Positions 16,560 to 25,517 of a DNA stretch of 63,286 bases are shown in pieces (position 1 is the first letter of the stretch; every line of letters starts with the position of its first letter). The notes under the pieces are model-generated. The model was not told the origin of the DNA. It ran no database searches and saw only the letters and a program-made list of their open reading frames with translations. Source of the stretch: an uncultured Olsenella sp. (GTDB lineage Bacteria; Actinomycetota; Coriobacteriia; Coriobacteriales; Atopobiaceae); assembly GCA_900316105.1 (NCBI GenBank), contig ONBR01000014.1, positions 1 to 63,286 on the forward strand. Reading direction: 5' to 3'. Both the position numbers and the translations under genes were made by a program.

Positions 16560-16874
16560 CTAGAGGACCATCATCAGGACGAAGACGACCGCGACAACGG
16601 CAATGCCCAAGAGGACCAGCTTCTGGCCGGTCGGCATCTTGATGTCGTCGTCCTCGGGGTCGGGCTCCATGAGCTTCGCCCCGCGCTGGCGTGCGGCGCG
16701 GATGTCGGCGTCCTTCTGGGCCTCTGCCTGGCTGCGGGCCTTCTGGGCGCGGAGCTGCTGGAGCTCCTGGCGCTCGCGGCGAGCCCTGGCCTCCTCGGCC
16801 TGGCGTGCCTTCTCGGCGCGAAGCTGCTCCAGCTCGGCGCGCTCGTCCTCGCTCAATGGCTTGTCGTCTGCCAT
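16560..16874 (-). CDS. Small tail-anchored coiled-coil membrane protein, unknown
   Basis: A 104-residue protein with a highly charged coiled coil (residues 5-65, ERAELEQLRAEKARQ-type) and a single C-terminal helix (LVLLGIAVVAVVFVLMMVL) that would insert it in the membrane with the coil in the cytoplasm. AAGGAGAG precedes the ATG. No family was recognised. It lies alone between pncB and a radical SAM gene. Confidence 0.75.
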   Translation of the reverse strand: MADDKPLSEDERAELEQLRAEKARQAEEARARRERQELQQLRAQKARSQAEAQKDADIRAARQRGAKLMEPDPEDDDIKMPTGQKLVLLGIAVVAVVFVLMMVL

Positions 16875-16944
16875 GATCTCTCCTTTACGTGATTTGGTAG
16901 ATAGGGATACTCCCCCAGATACCAGTCTTTCCCATCGGAGCGCC

Positions 16945-17910
16945 CTACGCTCTCAGCTCGGGACCCTCCACGCCCGTCGCATCAAAGGCGGGCACGAAGC
17001 TCTCGGACACCGTGCCTCCCTGCTGCCACCACATGCGGTCGAAGCCCAGGTCGTCGGCGTGGTCCAGGACGAGCTCATACTCCTGCTGGGTCACCGCACG
17101 GGCCAGGTCCCCGCCCTTCTTGAGGCAGAGCTCGTTGGGCGTGTACTGGTTCATCACCGAGAGGTCCACCTCGTTGCCGCAGAGCTCCCACACCCTGTCC
17201 AACACCTTGCAGGAGTCGTCCGCGTGCCCCGGCATGACCAGGTGACGGACCACGATGCCGCGAAGCATCCTACCGTCCTCGCCCAAGAGTCGACCGCCCT
17301 TCTGGCGAAGGGACCGGAGCATCTCTGCCAGGGCAGCCTCGGCCACACGAGGATAGTTCGCCGCGTGCGAAAGCGAGCCAGCGAGCAGGGACGAGGCGTA
17401 CTTGAAATCCGTGAGCCATACGTCCACCACGTCGGCCATGGCACGCACGACCTCCACGCGCTCGTAGCCCGAGGTGTTGCAGACAATGGGCAGGTCCATG
17501 CCTGCCTCGCGGGCCATCAGCACGGCCTCACGCACCTGGGGCGCGTAGTGCAGGGGCGTCACCAGGTTGATGTTGAGGGCACCCTGGTCACGTAGCTCCA
17601 GCATCATCTGGGCCACGCGTGCCACGCTGACCTCAAGGCCAAAGCCCTCCTGGGAGATGTTGTGGTTCTGGCAGAAGACACAGCGCAGGGGGCATCCGGT
17701 AAAGAAGATCGCCCCCGAACCAGCCTCGCCCGAGATGGGCGGCTCCTCCCAAAAGTGCAGGGCCGAGCGGGCCACGCGCAGAGTGGCCGTGGTACCGCAG
17801 ATGCCAGCCCTGCCGTCCAGGCGCGCGGCACCGCACTCCCTGGGGCAGAGCCGACAGCTGCGATATGCCTCGAGGGAGAGGTCCGGAGTCTCTTTGTCTA
17901 CAGCCGTCAC
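16945..17910 (-). CDS. Radical SAM protein, PflX-like
   Basis: A 321-residue iron-sulfur protein. An N-terminal Cys cluster (CRLCPRECG, then GICG) is followed by the radical SAM motif CPLRCVFCQN (CxxxCxxC), and then INLVTPLHYAPQV and DVVDVWLTDFKYAS. This matches the COG1313 group (PflX), related to pyruvate formate-lyase activating enzymes. The real substrate is unknown; no glycyl-radical enzyme is adjacent. Its start lies 13 bases from the stop of the M20 dipeptidase gene, with which it is probably cotranscribed. Confidence 0.85.
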   Translation of the reverse strand: MTAVDKETPDLSLEAYRSCRLCPRECGAARLDGRAGICGTTATLRVARSALHFWEEPPISGEAGSGAIFFTGCPLRCVFCQNHNISQEGFGLEVSVARVAQMMLELRDQGALNINLVTPLHYAPQVREAVLMAREAGMDLPIVCNTSGYERVEVVRAMADVVDVWLTDFKYASSLLAGSLSHAANYPRVAEAALAEMLRSLRQKGGRLLGEDGRMLRGIVVRHLVMPGHADDSCKVLDRVWELCGNEVDLSVMNQYTPNELCLKKGGDLARAVTQQEYELVLDHADDLGFDRMWWQQGGTVSESFVPAFDATGVEGPELRA

Positions 17911-17923
17911 GACCGCCGCTTCC

Positions 17924-19360
17924 CTAGGCGCAGACGCGCATGAGGCGCGCGATGGACACGATGTAGATCTTCAGCGCGGTCTTGAGGCTGGCCTCGGAGA
18001 TGGCCTCGTCGGCGCCGTGCTCGGGACCAACCCAGGCGGGAACCTCCTCGTAGGGGTCATGCGGACCAAAGGCGCAGGCGCGCGCGAACTTGCGAGCGTA
18101 GGTACCGCCACCGATAACGACGGCCTCGGACTGACGGCCCGTGTACTCGTCGTAGGTCTTGAGCAGGCTCTGGATCTGGGGAGAGGCAGGGTCGGTGTAG
18201 AAGGGTACCTTGTCCTCGTCGATGGCGTTCGTGGCACCGTGGGCCTGGGCAAGCTCGGCAAGCCTGTCCTGAATGGCCGTGTCCTCGATGGAGTCGGGGA
18301 AGCGAGTGTCCCAAGACTGGACCAGATGGCAGTCCTGGGTGTGGATGGTGCCGCCGATGATGGTCAGCGCGCCAAAGCGGTCGTTGGCGCTCTTGATACC
18401 CAGGGACTCGCCGTCGTAGCCCGAGGCGCACAGGAGCAGTTCCAGCTCAAAGAAGGGCTTCTGGGCCTCGTTGACCAGGCCCTTGTCCAGCAGGTAGTGG
18501 GCCAGGAGTCCGATGGCGTTCAGGGTGTCCTCGGGCAGGGAGGCATGGCCGCCCTTGCCGTGGGCGGTGATGCGGACGAGGCCCTCCCCCTCGGCGACAA
18601 GCTCGATGTGCTCGCGCTGGGGCAGGTCGGCCAGGTTGGCACGGACGACGGCCTCGGCAAGGCCGCAGACGGCGTTGGGCACGGTGCCGCCTTCGATGCT
18701 GACGATTGCGCTGCCCTCACCGCCGACGGTGCAGTTGGAGGTGAAGTGGCCCTCCATGATGCCCTTCTCGCCGCAGATCAGGGGGAAGTCGGCATCGGGA
18801 GAGAAGCAGAACTCGGGCTGGGGGAACTTGTCCAGGTAGTACTTGACGTCGCCCATCGAGGTCTCCTCCTCGGAGCCGATGATGGCGCGTAGGGTCAGGG
18901 GCAGCTTCTGGCCGGTGCGCTGGACCTCGCGGGCAAAGAAGTGCGCAGCATAGAGGGACAGGGTGAAGGGACCCTTGTCGTCCAGGACGCCGCGGCCCAT
19001 CAGGTAGCCGTCGCGGCGGGTCACATCATAGGGGTCGACGGTCCAGCCAATGCCTTCGGGGACGACGTCGGTGTGGGCGATCGTGGCGATGTACCTGTCG
19101 GACTCGCCCGCCAGGTCAGCGTAGCCGATGTAGCCGTCGCAATCGTGAGCGTCCAGGCCCAGACGGTCGGCGATCTCCACGGCCTTGCGCAGGGCCTCGT
19201 GGTTGGCTGGGCCCCAGGGGTCCTCGGACGTGGCCTTGGACTTGTCCTCCACGGAACGAATGCGGACCAGGGAGGTGATGTCGGAAACGACGTCCTCCCA
19301 CACCTCGTCCACGTAGGCGTCGACCTTGGCCTTGAGCTCATCGTCTGTCATATCCAGCAT
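17924..19360 (-). CDS. M20 family dipeptidase (PepV/Sapep type)
   Basis: A 478-residue cytoplasmic zinc dipeptidase. All metal ligands are visible: HTDVVPEG (His), GVLDDKGP (bridging Asp), GSEEETS (catalytic Glu pair), SPDADFP (Asp) and GPEHGADE (final His). The lid domain lies between about residues 200 and 340. The start is the ATG at 19360 with GGAG upstream. An 80-codon open extension beyond it reads through a palindromic repeat array and is not coding. Confidence 0.9.
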   Translation of the reverse strand: MLDMTDDELKAKVDAYVDEVWEDVVSDITSLVRIRSVEDKSKATSEDPWGPANHEALRKAVEIADRLGLDAHDCDGYIGYADLAGESDRYIATIAHTDVVPEGIGWTVDPYDVTRRDGYLMGRGVLDDKGPFTLSLYAAHFFAREVQRTGQKLPLTLRAIIGSEEETSMGDVKYYLDKFPQPEFCFSPDADFPLICGEKGIMEGHFTSNCTVGGEGSAIVSIEGGTVPNAVCGLAEAVVRANLADLPQREHIELVAEGEGLVRITAHGKGGHASLPEDTLNAIGLLAHYLLDKGLVNEAQKPFFELELLLCASGYDGESLGIKSANDRFGALTIIGGTIHTQDCHLVQSWDTRFPDSIEDTAIQDRLAELAQAHGATNAIDEDKVPFYTDPASPQIQSLLKTYDEYTGRQSEAVVIGGGTYARKFARACAFGPHDPYEEVPAWVGPEHGADEAISEASLKTALKIYIVSIARLMRVCA

Positions 19361-19445
19361 GAAAGTCTCCTCAAGTGGGATAGCAATAATCGAACAAAGT
19401 GTAGCAAAGAGAACAGGGTGATGCCCTGCGGGGCCTGTTGTTAGG

Positions 19446-19533
19446 GTATCCATAGGGGGCGTATCCATAGGGGGTACTCCCTTATGGATAAGGGAGTACC
19501 CCCTATGGATAAGGGAGTACCCCCTATGGATAC
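19446..19533. repeat. Nested palindromes and tandem repeats between the dipeptidase and csp genes
   Basis: A 15-base unit GTATCCATAGGGGGC/T occurs twice in tandem (19446-19475). The second extends to a 23-base arm (19461-19483) whose reverse complement occurs twice in tandem (19490-19512 with one mismatch, 19511-19533 exact). One left arm can therefore pair with either of two right arms. More TATGGATAC copies follow to 19555. Confidence 0.8.
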
Positions 19534-19554
19534 TATGGATACGCCCTACGGATA

Positions 19555-19582
19555 CAAAAAGAGACCGCCGACTGACGGTCTC
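19555..19582 (-). terminator. Terminator of the cold-shock gene
   Basis: On the minus strand, GAGACCG pairs with CGGTCTC, followed by TTTTTG; it lies about 45 bases past the csp stop. Confidence 0.85.
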
Positions 19583-19626
19583 TCCTTTGCGCATTATGTA
19601 CGCTGAGTATTCGCTTGGTCTACAAA

Positions 19627-19830
19627 CTAGAGCTTGCGAACGTTGGAAGCCTGGAGCTTGCCGTTCTGGCCCTGCGTAATATCGAACTCAACAGCCTGGC
19701 CCTCATCCAGCGTCTTGAAGCCGTCCATCTGGATCTCGGAGAAGTGGACGAACAGGTCGTCGCCGTCCTCACGAGAGATGAAACCATAGCCCTTGTCGGG
19801 GTTGAACCACTTGACAGTACCCTGTGCCAT
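19627..19830 (-). CDS. Cold-shock protein
   Basis: A 67-residue CspA-type RNA/DNA-binding OB fold with both RNP motifs, KGYGFIS and DLFVHFS, starting [10 protein letters not shown]. The leader contains a perfect small hairpin TTGTGGC-TTT-GCCACAA (19887-19903) of unknown role, about 55 bases upstream of the start. It is monocistronic. Confidence 0.95.
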   Translation of the reverse strand: MAQGTVKWFNPDKGYGFISREDGDDLFVHFSEIQMDGFKTLDEGQAVEFDITQGQNGKLQASNVRKL

Positions 19831-19992
19831 GTCGTGCCTTTCTTTCTTGCCCTAGGGGCATAAACTCTGCGCCGAAGCGCGATACATTGTGGCTTTGCCA
19901 CAAGGGACATTCTAGCCCACTTGTGTACCCCTCATGCCCACAATCTCCAATGTAAAAGAATTGCTACGTAGAGGGAAAGCCTCGAAAGCGTC

Positions 19993-20397
19993 CTACATTT
20001 GCCCAGCTTCGAGCTTCTCTTCAAGCTCCTTGAATTCCTCGGGGATTGCGCCCGGCTCGGAATTGAAGGACTCCTCCACGGCCCTTGCCTGGGAAAGGCG
20101 AAGATCCGAAAGTTCGTCCTCCCCCATGCCATCGTAGGCCTGGGAGAGCTTCCTAAGCGCGTATGCCACGTAGCCTGCCAGGGACTCGCCCACACCCGAC
20201 AGAAGCATCATCGTAACCAGGGAATCGGGCGAGAGACGCAGAGCGACATTTGGATCGAGGTCGAGCACGCCCGCGATGGCCTGCTCCGCATCCTTGGCAT
20301 CCTTGAGGCTGCCCTTGCCCACGGCATCAAGGAGCGCCCGGGAGATGGCGTCGACGAACTGGGAGATGATTTCCAGCAGATAGTCATGCTGCAGCAT
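19993..20397 (-). CDS. DUF6483-like protein
   Basis: A 134-residue mainly helical soluble protein beginning MLQHDYLLEIISQFVDAISR, which resembles DUF6483 proteins (typical start M-x-Q-x-DY-x-x-x-I). The role is unknown. It ends with a Glu-rich helix. It has its own gap on each side, so it may be a single-gene unit downstream of ruvB. Confidence 0.7.
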   Translation of the reverse strand: MLQHDYLLEIISQFVDAISRALLDAVGKGSLKDAKDAEQAIAGVLDLDPNVALRLSPDSLVTMMLLSGVGESLAGYVAYALRKLSQAYDGMGEDELSDLRLSQARAVEESFNSEPGAIPEEFKELEEKLEAGQM

Positions 20398-20459
20398 GTG
20401 TCCTCCTCTGTGACGCCCAGCCGACTGGCCGCGGCGCCCTCGTATGGTCCAGCCCTATG

Positions 20460-21536
20460 CTAGCGCGCCCCACCCGCGCTGGGAGGGACAATGCCCATGT
20501 GCTCAAAGGCGAGTGCCGTGGCCTGCCTGCCCTGGGGTGTGCGGATGACGAGCCCTCGCTGCAGGAGGTAGGGCTCGTAGACGTCCTCGATCGTAGCGGG
20601 GTCCTCGCCCACCGCCGAGGCGATGGTGGTAAGGCCCACGGGACGGCCGCGGAAGGTCTTTGTCAGGGCGGTCAGGATCTTTGTGTCCATCCAGTCCAGG
20701 CCCATCTCGTCGATCTCAAAGAAGGAAAGGGCCTGGGCCGCGACCTCCCAGGTGATGGAACCGTCTGCCTTGACCTGGGCATAGTCGCGCACGCGCTTGA
20801 GCAGGCGATTTGCCAGGCGGGGAGTGCCGCGCGAGCGCGAGGCGATCTCTGCCGCACCCTGCTCGTCTATGGCCACGCCCAGAAGGCCTGCCGAGCGCTT
20901 CACGATGCGGGCCAGCTCCTCCACGCTGTAGTAGTCCAGCCTGTAGGAGATGCCAAAGCGGTCGCGCAGGGGTCCCGTGAGGAGGCCGGTGCGCGTGGTG
21001 GCCCCCACCAGGGTGAAGTGGGGCAGGTCCAGCCTGATGGAACGGGCGGCAGGACCCTTGCCGATCACGATATCAAGGAAGAAGTCCTCCATCGCGGGAT
21101 AGAGAACCTCCTCGACGTTGTGGTTCAGACGATGGATCTCGTCCACAAAGAGGACGTCGCCCTCCTCCAGATTTGTCAGGATGGCCGCAAGGTCACCCGT
21201 ACGGGCGATGGCGGGACCGGAGGTGGTCTTTAGCCTGGCACCCATCTCGTTGGCGACGACATTGGCCAGGGTGGTCTTTCCCAGGCCGGGAGGGCCCGAG
21301 AAGAGCACGTGGTCCAGGGTCTCGCCACGGTCCTTGGCAGCCGCGATGAGGACGCGGAGGTTCTCCCTGATGCGCTCCTGGCCGCAGTACTCGTCCAGGG
21401 TCTTTGGCCTGAGACTGCGGTCGACGTCAATGTCGTCCTCGGTGAGCTCCCCCGTCACGCTGCGCTGGGCACCGTGTAGGTGACGCTGGTCCACTTCCCT
21501 GTCGGCAAAGAGGTCCTCCTCCGATGCCTCCCACAT
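20460..21536 (-). CDS. ruvB: Holliday junction branch-migration helicase RuvB
   Basis: A 358-residue AAA+ motor that drives RuvA-bound Holliday junctions. Walker A is [11 protein letters not shown], Walker B is [11 protein letters not shown], sensor 1 is GATTRTG. The RuvB signature [19 protein letters not shown] and a C-terminal winged helix are present. The ATG overlaps the ruvA stop (TGATG). It is last in the ruvC-ruvA-ruvB operon. Confidence 0.98.
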   Translation of the reverse strand: MWEASEEDLFADREVDQRHLHGAQRSVTGELTEDDIDVDRSLRPKTLDEYCGQERIRENLRVLIAAAKDRGETLDHVLFSGPPGLGKTTLANVVANEMGARLKTTSGPAIARTGDLAAILTNLEEGDVLFVDEIHRLNHNVEEVLYPAMEDFFLDIVIGKGPAARSIRLDLPHFTLVGATTRTGLLTGPLRDRFGISYRLDYYSVEELARIVKRSAGLLGVAIDEQGAAEIASRSRGTPRLANRLLKRVRDYAQVKADGSITWEVAAQALSFFEIDEMGLDWMDTKILTALTKTFRGRPVGLTTIASAVGEDPATIEDVYEPYLLQRGLVIRTPQGRQATALAFEHMGIVPPSAGGAR

Positions 21537-22177
21537 CAGGCACCACCTCCCAGACGCCTAAGTGCGTAGCCCAGGAGCTTCTCCAGGCTGTCTGCCTGTG
21601 CATCCTGGTGGTCCTTGAGGGCAAGCTCCGCCTCCTGGGGCGAGAAGCCCATGGAGAGCAGGGCCGAGGTGGCTTCGGCCACCATGGACTCGTCCGTGTC
21701 GGGCACTGGAGCCGCAGCGACTCCAGACGCGGCAGGCTCGCTCATGCCCACGAGACCGCGCAGGACCGGGTCCCTTGCAAAGACGTCCTGGAGCTCCACC
21801 AGGAGGCGCTGGGCCTTCTTCTTTCCCACGCCGGGGACCTGGCTCATGCGAGTCGCGTCCTGGAGCTGGACGATGGTGGCCAGACTGGCTGGGGTAAAGG
21901 TGGAGAGCACGGCCAGGGCGAGCTTTGGACCCACGCCCGAGACGGCGACCAGTCGGTCAAAGACGGCGCGCTCGTCCTGGGTGATGAAGCCATAGAGCTC
22001 CAGGGAGTTCTCCTTCACCAGAAGGCGGGTCTGCAGGATGACGCCAGCGGTGCCCACGGCAGGCAGCTGGGCCGCCGTGTTTGCCGAGACGCCCAGCAGA
22101 AAGCCGATGCCCCCGACGTCCATGACCACCTGTGTGGGGAGCACCTCCACAAGTGCCCCCGTGAGCTGCGAAATCAT
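21536..22177 (-). CDS. ruvA: Holliday junction DNA-binding protein RuvA
   Basis: A 213-residue protein with an N-terminal OB fold ([12 protein letters not shown]), two helix-hairpin-helix motifs ([14 protein letters not shown] and [13 protein letters not shown]), an acidic/Ala linker and a C-terminal RuvB-binding domain ([13 protein letters not shown]). Start and stop overlap the ruvC and ruvB genes by one base each. Confidence 0.97.
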   Translation of the reverse strand: MISQLTGALVEVLPTQVVMDVGGIGFLLGVSANTAAQLPAVGTAGVILQTRLLVKENSLELYGFITQDERAVFDRLVAVSGVGPKLALAVLSTFTPASLATIVQLQDATRMSQVPGVGKKKAQRLLVELQDVFARDPVLRGLVGMSEPAASGVAAAPVPDTDESMVAEATSALLSMGFSPQEAELALKDHQDAQADSLEKLLGYALRRLGGGA

Positions 22178-22827
22178 CAGCTGTTCCTCCTACTCTGACG
22201 CACGTGGTCCATGACGCGACGGTCGCTCTGACCGGCGGGCGTGTGGGCCGCTGTGGCTGCCGCCGTGACCTCGCGCGCACGTGCACGATCGTACTTGCGC
22301 TGGGCCTTCTCCTGCTCCAGGACCTGCACCGAGGCAACGTCACGCGCGATGCGCTGGGTCCGTGACAGGTTGGCATGACAGATGGCTGCGGCCAAGGCAT
22401 CGGCGCAGTGATCGGGTCTGGGGTCGTGGTCCAGGGCCAGTATGCTGCGCACCATGAAGATAACCTGCCTCTTGTCCGCGGAGCCCGTGCCAACCACGGC
22501 CTGCTTGATCTGCATGGGGGTGTACTCCCCCAGCTCCAGGCCAGCCTCGGCGCAGGCAACGATGGCGGCACCGCGGGCATGGGCCGTGGCGATGGCGGAG
22601 CGCGTGTTCTCCCCAAAGAAGATCTTTTCGATGGCAAGCTGCGAGGGAGCGTAGGTGCGCACGATCTGCGAAACCTCCTCGTAGATCCGACCCAGACGGA
22701 CGTCCAGGGACTCCGAGGCCTTGGAGCTGACACAGCCGTAGGCGCGTGCCCGATAGACGGACCCCCGCGTCTCGATGATGCCCCATCCCGTATTGGCCAG
22801 GCCGGGATCGATGCCCAGAACGATCAT
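22177..22827 (-). CDS. ruvC: Holliday junction endonuclease RuvC
   Basis: A 216-residue resolvase with its acidic active site: GIDPG (Asp), LAIEKIFFGEN (Glu) and DHCADALAAAICH (Asp pair). The start was set at 22827 (MIVLGIDPGLA), with GAGGGAG upstream. It is about 40 residues longer than most RuvC, with a basic Ala/Arg-rich tail. It is first in the operon, 25 bases from an SOS box. Confidence 0.95.
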   Translation of the reverse strand: MIVLGIDPGLANTGWGIIETRGSVYRARAYGCVSSKASESLDVRLGRIYEEVSQIVRTYAPSQLAIEKIFFGENTRSAIATAHARGAAIVACAEAGLELGEYTPMQIKQAVVGTGSADKRQVIFMVRSILALDHDPRPDHCADALAAAICHANLSRTQRIARDVASVQVLEQEKAQRKYDRARAREVTAAATAAHTPAGQSDRRVMDHVRQSRRNS

Positions 22828-22851
22828 GCAAGCTCCCTCGAACATATCCTA

Positions 22852-22863
22852 GAACGTGAGTTC
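22852..22863. promoter_or_regulatory. LexA-type SOS box before ruvC
   Basis: GAAC-GTGA-GTTC, matching the Gram-positive/actinobacterial LexA consensus GAAC-N4-GTTC. It forms the centre of a perfect 11-bp inverted repeat (22845-22870). It lies 25 bases upstream of the ruvC start, so LexA could repress the ruvCAB operon. An additional half-site CGAACATAT lies at 22839-22847. Confidence 0.75.
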
Positions 22864-22881
22864 TAGGATACCACAGTCAGG

Positions 22882-24819
22882 CTAGTTCTCCGAGAAGGGA
22901 GATCCCCAAAATGGCATCTGCCCCGAGGGCTTGCCCGACATGCCGCCAGACTGGGCGGACTCCAGCCATTCCCTGAGCCCCTGCTGGTCCTGGTCGAAGC
23001 CACCCTCCTGCAGGTAATCGCTGAGGAAGGAGAGGACCTCACCAAGCTCCTCGGACAAGTCCTCGTCGTCGGGGCCAGCATCCCTTGCGATGGGTGCCCC
23101 ATCCGAATCCGCATCGTCCTTGCTCGCGAACTTGGGCAGGCGGACCCGGTCGGATACGATGCGAGCCAGCTCGTTCTGGCAGTCCTGGTCGTCGCGGGAG
23201 CTATTGGGACGCCAGCCCAGACCCAGGGGTGAGGTGGCGTATGCCAGGGTGGCCGAGCTCGTGGCTATGAGCAGGGGCAGGGCGCAGCGACTTGCCTCGG
23301 TATCGTCGAGGCGCCTGAGGACGGACTCCACGAAGCGCACGTCCCTGCCCGTGACGGCGCAGACGTCGCGAACCCCATGGCAGCCCTCCAGGTGCTCCAG
23401 GAGGACGGAGTCTATGGCATAGATGCGCTCGTCGGCGGGACCGGCGGGCAGGTCGATTCCCTCCACGCGGGGCACGTCCTGCTCGGTGAAGGCCACTGAC
23501 TCCATGACCGGCGAGATCGTGTTCCTCAGACGAGCCAGGTCGATTGCATCCGATCGGTAGACGTCACCCAGGGGCATGGCAAGGGCAGAGCTGGGCACCC
23601 GGGCGTCCAGGCCCAAGGCCAGCTGGGTCTTGTCTGCGGGCGAGAGGACCTGGGCCCCCAGCTGGGCGGCCCAGACGGCAAGCTCCGCCGCCGCTCGGGA
23701 CTTCAGGCGCAGGTCGGACAAATCTCCCTCATTACCTGCAGAAAGGCCAGCTGCGTCCAGCTCTCGGACGTCCAGGCGAAGGCGTGCCGCCAGGCCGCGG
23801 GCACGTGCCGCGGAATCCTCGTCTGGCGCGCAGACCAGGGCATGCACCCGCACGGGCCCCAGGGCGTCCGAGGCCAGCATGGCCAGGAGGGAGGACGCGA
23901 GGGTCCCGTCCAGGGGAAGGACCACCTGGTCGGAGTCAACGTATTTCTCGACTATGTCCTGGAGGCCCAGGACCAGGGTCTGCCAGAGGTAGAGGGTCTC
24001 GTCAAAGACCTCAGGTGCGAGGACCTCGGAGTCCTCCACCTGGACGCCCCAACCCACCTGGCAGCTGACGAAGTCCTCCTCGAAGTCGCGGGCCTCAACA
24101 ACCAGCCTGCCGTCGGGTGCCAGGACAAAGCTGGAGCCTCCGTAGACGTACTCCCCGTACATGCCCACGCCGTTCACACCGACCAGCCAGGCATCCACCG
24201 CCAGGGCATCCTCGGCAAAGCGGTTTTCGCCCAGTGCTGCCCCCATGGCCGTCGAGGGGTCGTCCACGCAGACGCCCTCGTCGCTCAGGTAGACGATCAC
24301 GCTGGCGTCGGGAGAGCCCTGGCGGATGAGGTCCAGGTCGTCGATGCCGTATGCCAGAGCCACCCGCTCCCCCGCCACGGTGAAGACGGCGATGGAGTGG
24401 GGCGCCACCTGGGGCAGCCCTCCTGCAGCGCCGGCAGTGCCCGCAGTTCCCGCGGATGGATCCGCCCCAGGCAGAAGCGTGCCGCCTGCCAGGGACTCGG
24501 GCAGGCCCAGCAGGCGGAGCCTCCCCTGGTAGACCAGGATGGACTGGGGAACGACCAGCTCGGAGGGACCGATGTGCACCGTCACCAGACAGGGGCAGGC
24601 CACCTCGTCCGCCAGTTCGGACAGGCATTCAAGGAGGTCACAGGCATAGGCGCTCAGGTCGGACTCGCGCACGCCCTCCCCGCCCGTCAGGGCCATGGCA
24701 GGAAAGACCAGGAGGTCCACGCCCTGCTCGGAGGCCATGGAGGCGTAGGCCCTCATGCGCCCGCAGGTAGCGCGGAAGTCACCTGGACGCGTGTTGATCT
24801 GTGCGATGCCAATCCTCAT
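22882..24819 (-). CDS. NadE-like two-domain protein, probably catalytically dead
   Basis: A 645-residue protein with the architecture of glutamine-dependent NAD synthetase: a nitrilase/amidase domain (start MRIGIAQINTRPGDF, then NGVGMYGEYVYGGSSFVL) and a C-terminal ATP-PPase-like domain. Key residues are missing. The nitrilase Glu motif reads FPAMALTG (Ala for Glu), the region of the nucleophile Cys reads VALAYGIDDLD (no Cys), and the P-loop SGGxDS reads LPLDGTLAS. SPADKTQLALGLD only partly matches the NadE adenylate loop. An acidic C-terminal tail is added. It may be regulatory or a pseudoenzyme. Its start has GGAGTGGAG upstream. Confidence 0.75.
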   Translation of the reverse strand: MRIGIAQINTRPGDFRATCGRMRAYASMASEQGVDLLVFPAMALTGGEGVRESDLSAYACDLLECLSELADEVACPCLVTVHIGPSELVVPQSILVYQGRLRLLGLPESLAGGTLLPGADPSAGTAGTAGAAGGLPQVAPHSIAVFTVAGERVALAYGIDDLDLIRQGSPDASVIVYLSDEGVCVDDPSTAMGAALGENRFAEDALAVDAWLVGVNGVGMYGEYVYGGSSFVLAPDGRLVVEARDFEEDFVSCQVGWGVQVEDSEVLAPEVFDETLYLWQTLVLGLQDIVEKYVDSDQVVLPLDGTLASSLLAMLASDALGPVRVHALVCAPDEDSAARARGLAARLRLDVRELDAAGLSAGNEGDLSDLRLKSRAAAELAVWAAQLGAQVLSPADKTQLALGLDARVPSSALAMPLGDVYRSDAIDLARLRNTISPVMESVAFTEQDVPRVEGIDLPAGPADERIYAIDSVLLEHLEGCHGVRDVCAVTGRDVRFVESVLRRLDDTEASRCALPLLIATSSATLAYATSPLGLGWRPNSSRDDQDCQNELARIVSDRVRLPKFASKDDADSDGAPIARDAGPDDEDLSEELGEVLSFLSDYLQEGGFDQDQQGLREWLESAQSGGMSGKPSGQMPFWGSPFSEN

Positions 24820-24862
24820 GTGCTCCACTCCCGTTGCTGACTTCTGACCAGGCGACGATGCG

Positions 24863-24904
24863 AAAAAGGGGGCGGGCGCCGACTGGTCTGTCCGGCGCCC
24901 GCCC
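24863..24904 (-). terminator. Terminator of the superoxide reductase gene
   Basis: A perfect 12-bp GC stem (GGGCGGGCGCCG with CGGCGCCCGCCC) followed on the minus strand by TTTTT. Confidence 0.9.
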
Positions 24905-24974
24905 ACTGGGACAGCCAAGGGCGCAACGCGCGAGCGCTCCGTCTTTGACTGACTATATACCCCTCAAGAGGCGA

Positions 24975-25358
24975 CTATGCCTCGGCCTTCCACAGACCAT
25001 GGAGGTTGCAGTACTCGTAGGCCACGACGGGCTCACCCTCGGCGACGCCCTCAAAGACGGCCACGGGCTCCTGCTCGGGCTTCAGCAGGGCAAAGCGGAC
25101 CTCGTCACCCTGGACCAGGGCAACCCACTGGATGTAGTGCTTCTCCAACATGGGGTGGGCGACCTCGCCGACCTTGACGGTGACCTTGGAGCCCTCGCGA
25201 ACGATGACGGGAACGTGCTTCTCGGTTGCGGCGTCGGTGGTGCCGGCCTTGAGCTCCTGCATGGGCTCACCGCAGCACTGGGGCGTGCAACCGGTCTTGT
25301 TCAGGAAGAAGACGAGGTTGCCGCACTTGTTGCAACGATAGAAGATAGGCTCTGCCAT
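24975..25358 (-). CDS. dfx: Desulfoferrodoxin / superoxide reductase
   Basis: A 127-residue protein reducing superoxide to hydrogen peroxide without making oxygen, typical of anaerobes. The N-terminal desulforedoxin iron site is complete: CNKC and, 15 residues later, CC. The catalytic centre II ligands are visible as EKHVPV (His), EVAHPMLEKHYIQW (two His) and CNLHG (Cys and His). It is single-gene, ending in a strong terminator. Confidence 0.95.
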   Translation of the reverse strand: MAEPIFYRCNKCGNLVFFLNKTGCTPQCCGEPMQELKAGTTDAATEKHVPVIVREGSKVTVKVGEVAHPMLEKHYIQWVALVQGDEVRFALLKPEQEPVAVFEGVAEGEPVVAYEYCNLHGLWKAEA

Positions 25359-25487
25359 GATGGTTTCCTTTCCTCTGCCGGCACGGCCCCCTGCCGCGCC
25401 TTGGCTTGATCCTATTATGCCACACGTCCGCTACCATATACCTCACTCTTGCAAACGGCCGCATGGAACGGATGGGTGGCAGGCGCA

Positions 25488-25517
25488 GTCGACGGGCCAG
25501 TCAATGGGCCCGTCGAC
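25488..25517 (-). terminator. Hairpin directly after dnaE
   Basis: GTCGACGGGCC and GGCCCGTCGAC pair perfectly around AGTCAATG, abutting the dnaE stop codon. There is no long T-run. Confidence 0.55.

Noticed and set aside
19446..19555. CRISPR array
   Set aside because: Repeats are adjacent or overlapping palindromes without unique 30-40 bp spacers, and no cas genes are near.
19361..19594. N-terminal extension of the M20 dipeptidase through the palindrome array
   Set aside because: The translated extension is a repeat of the palindrome units, and a proper ribosome site with the conserved start lies at 19360.
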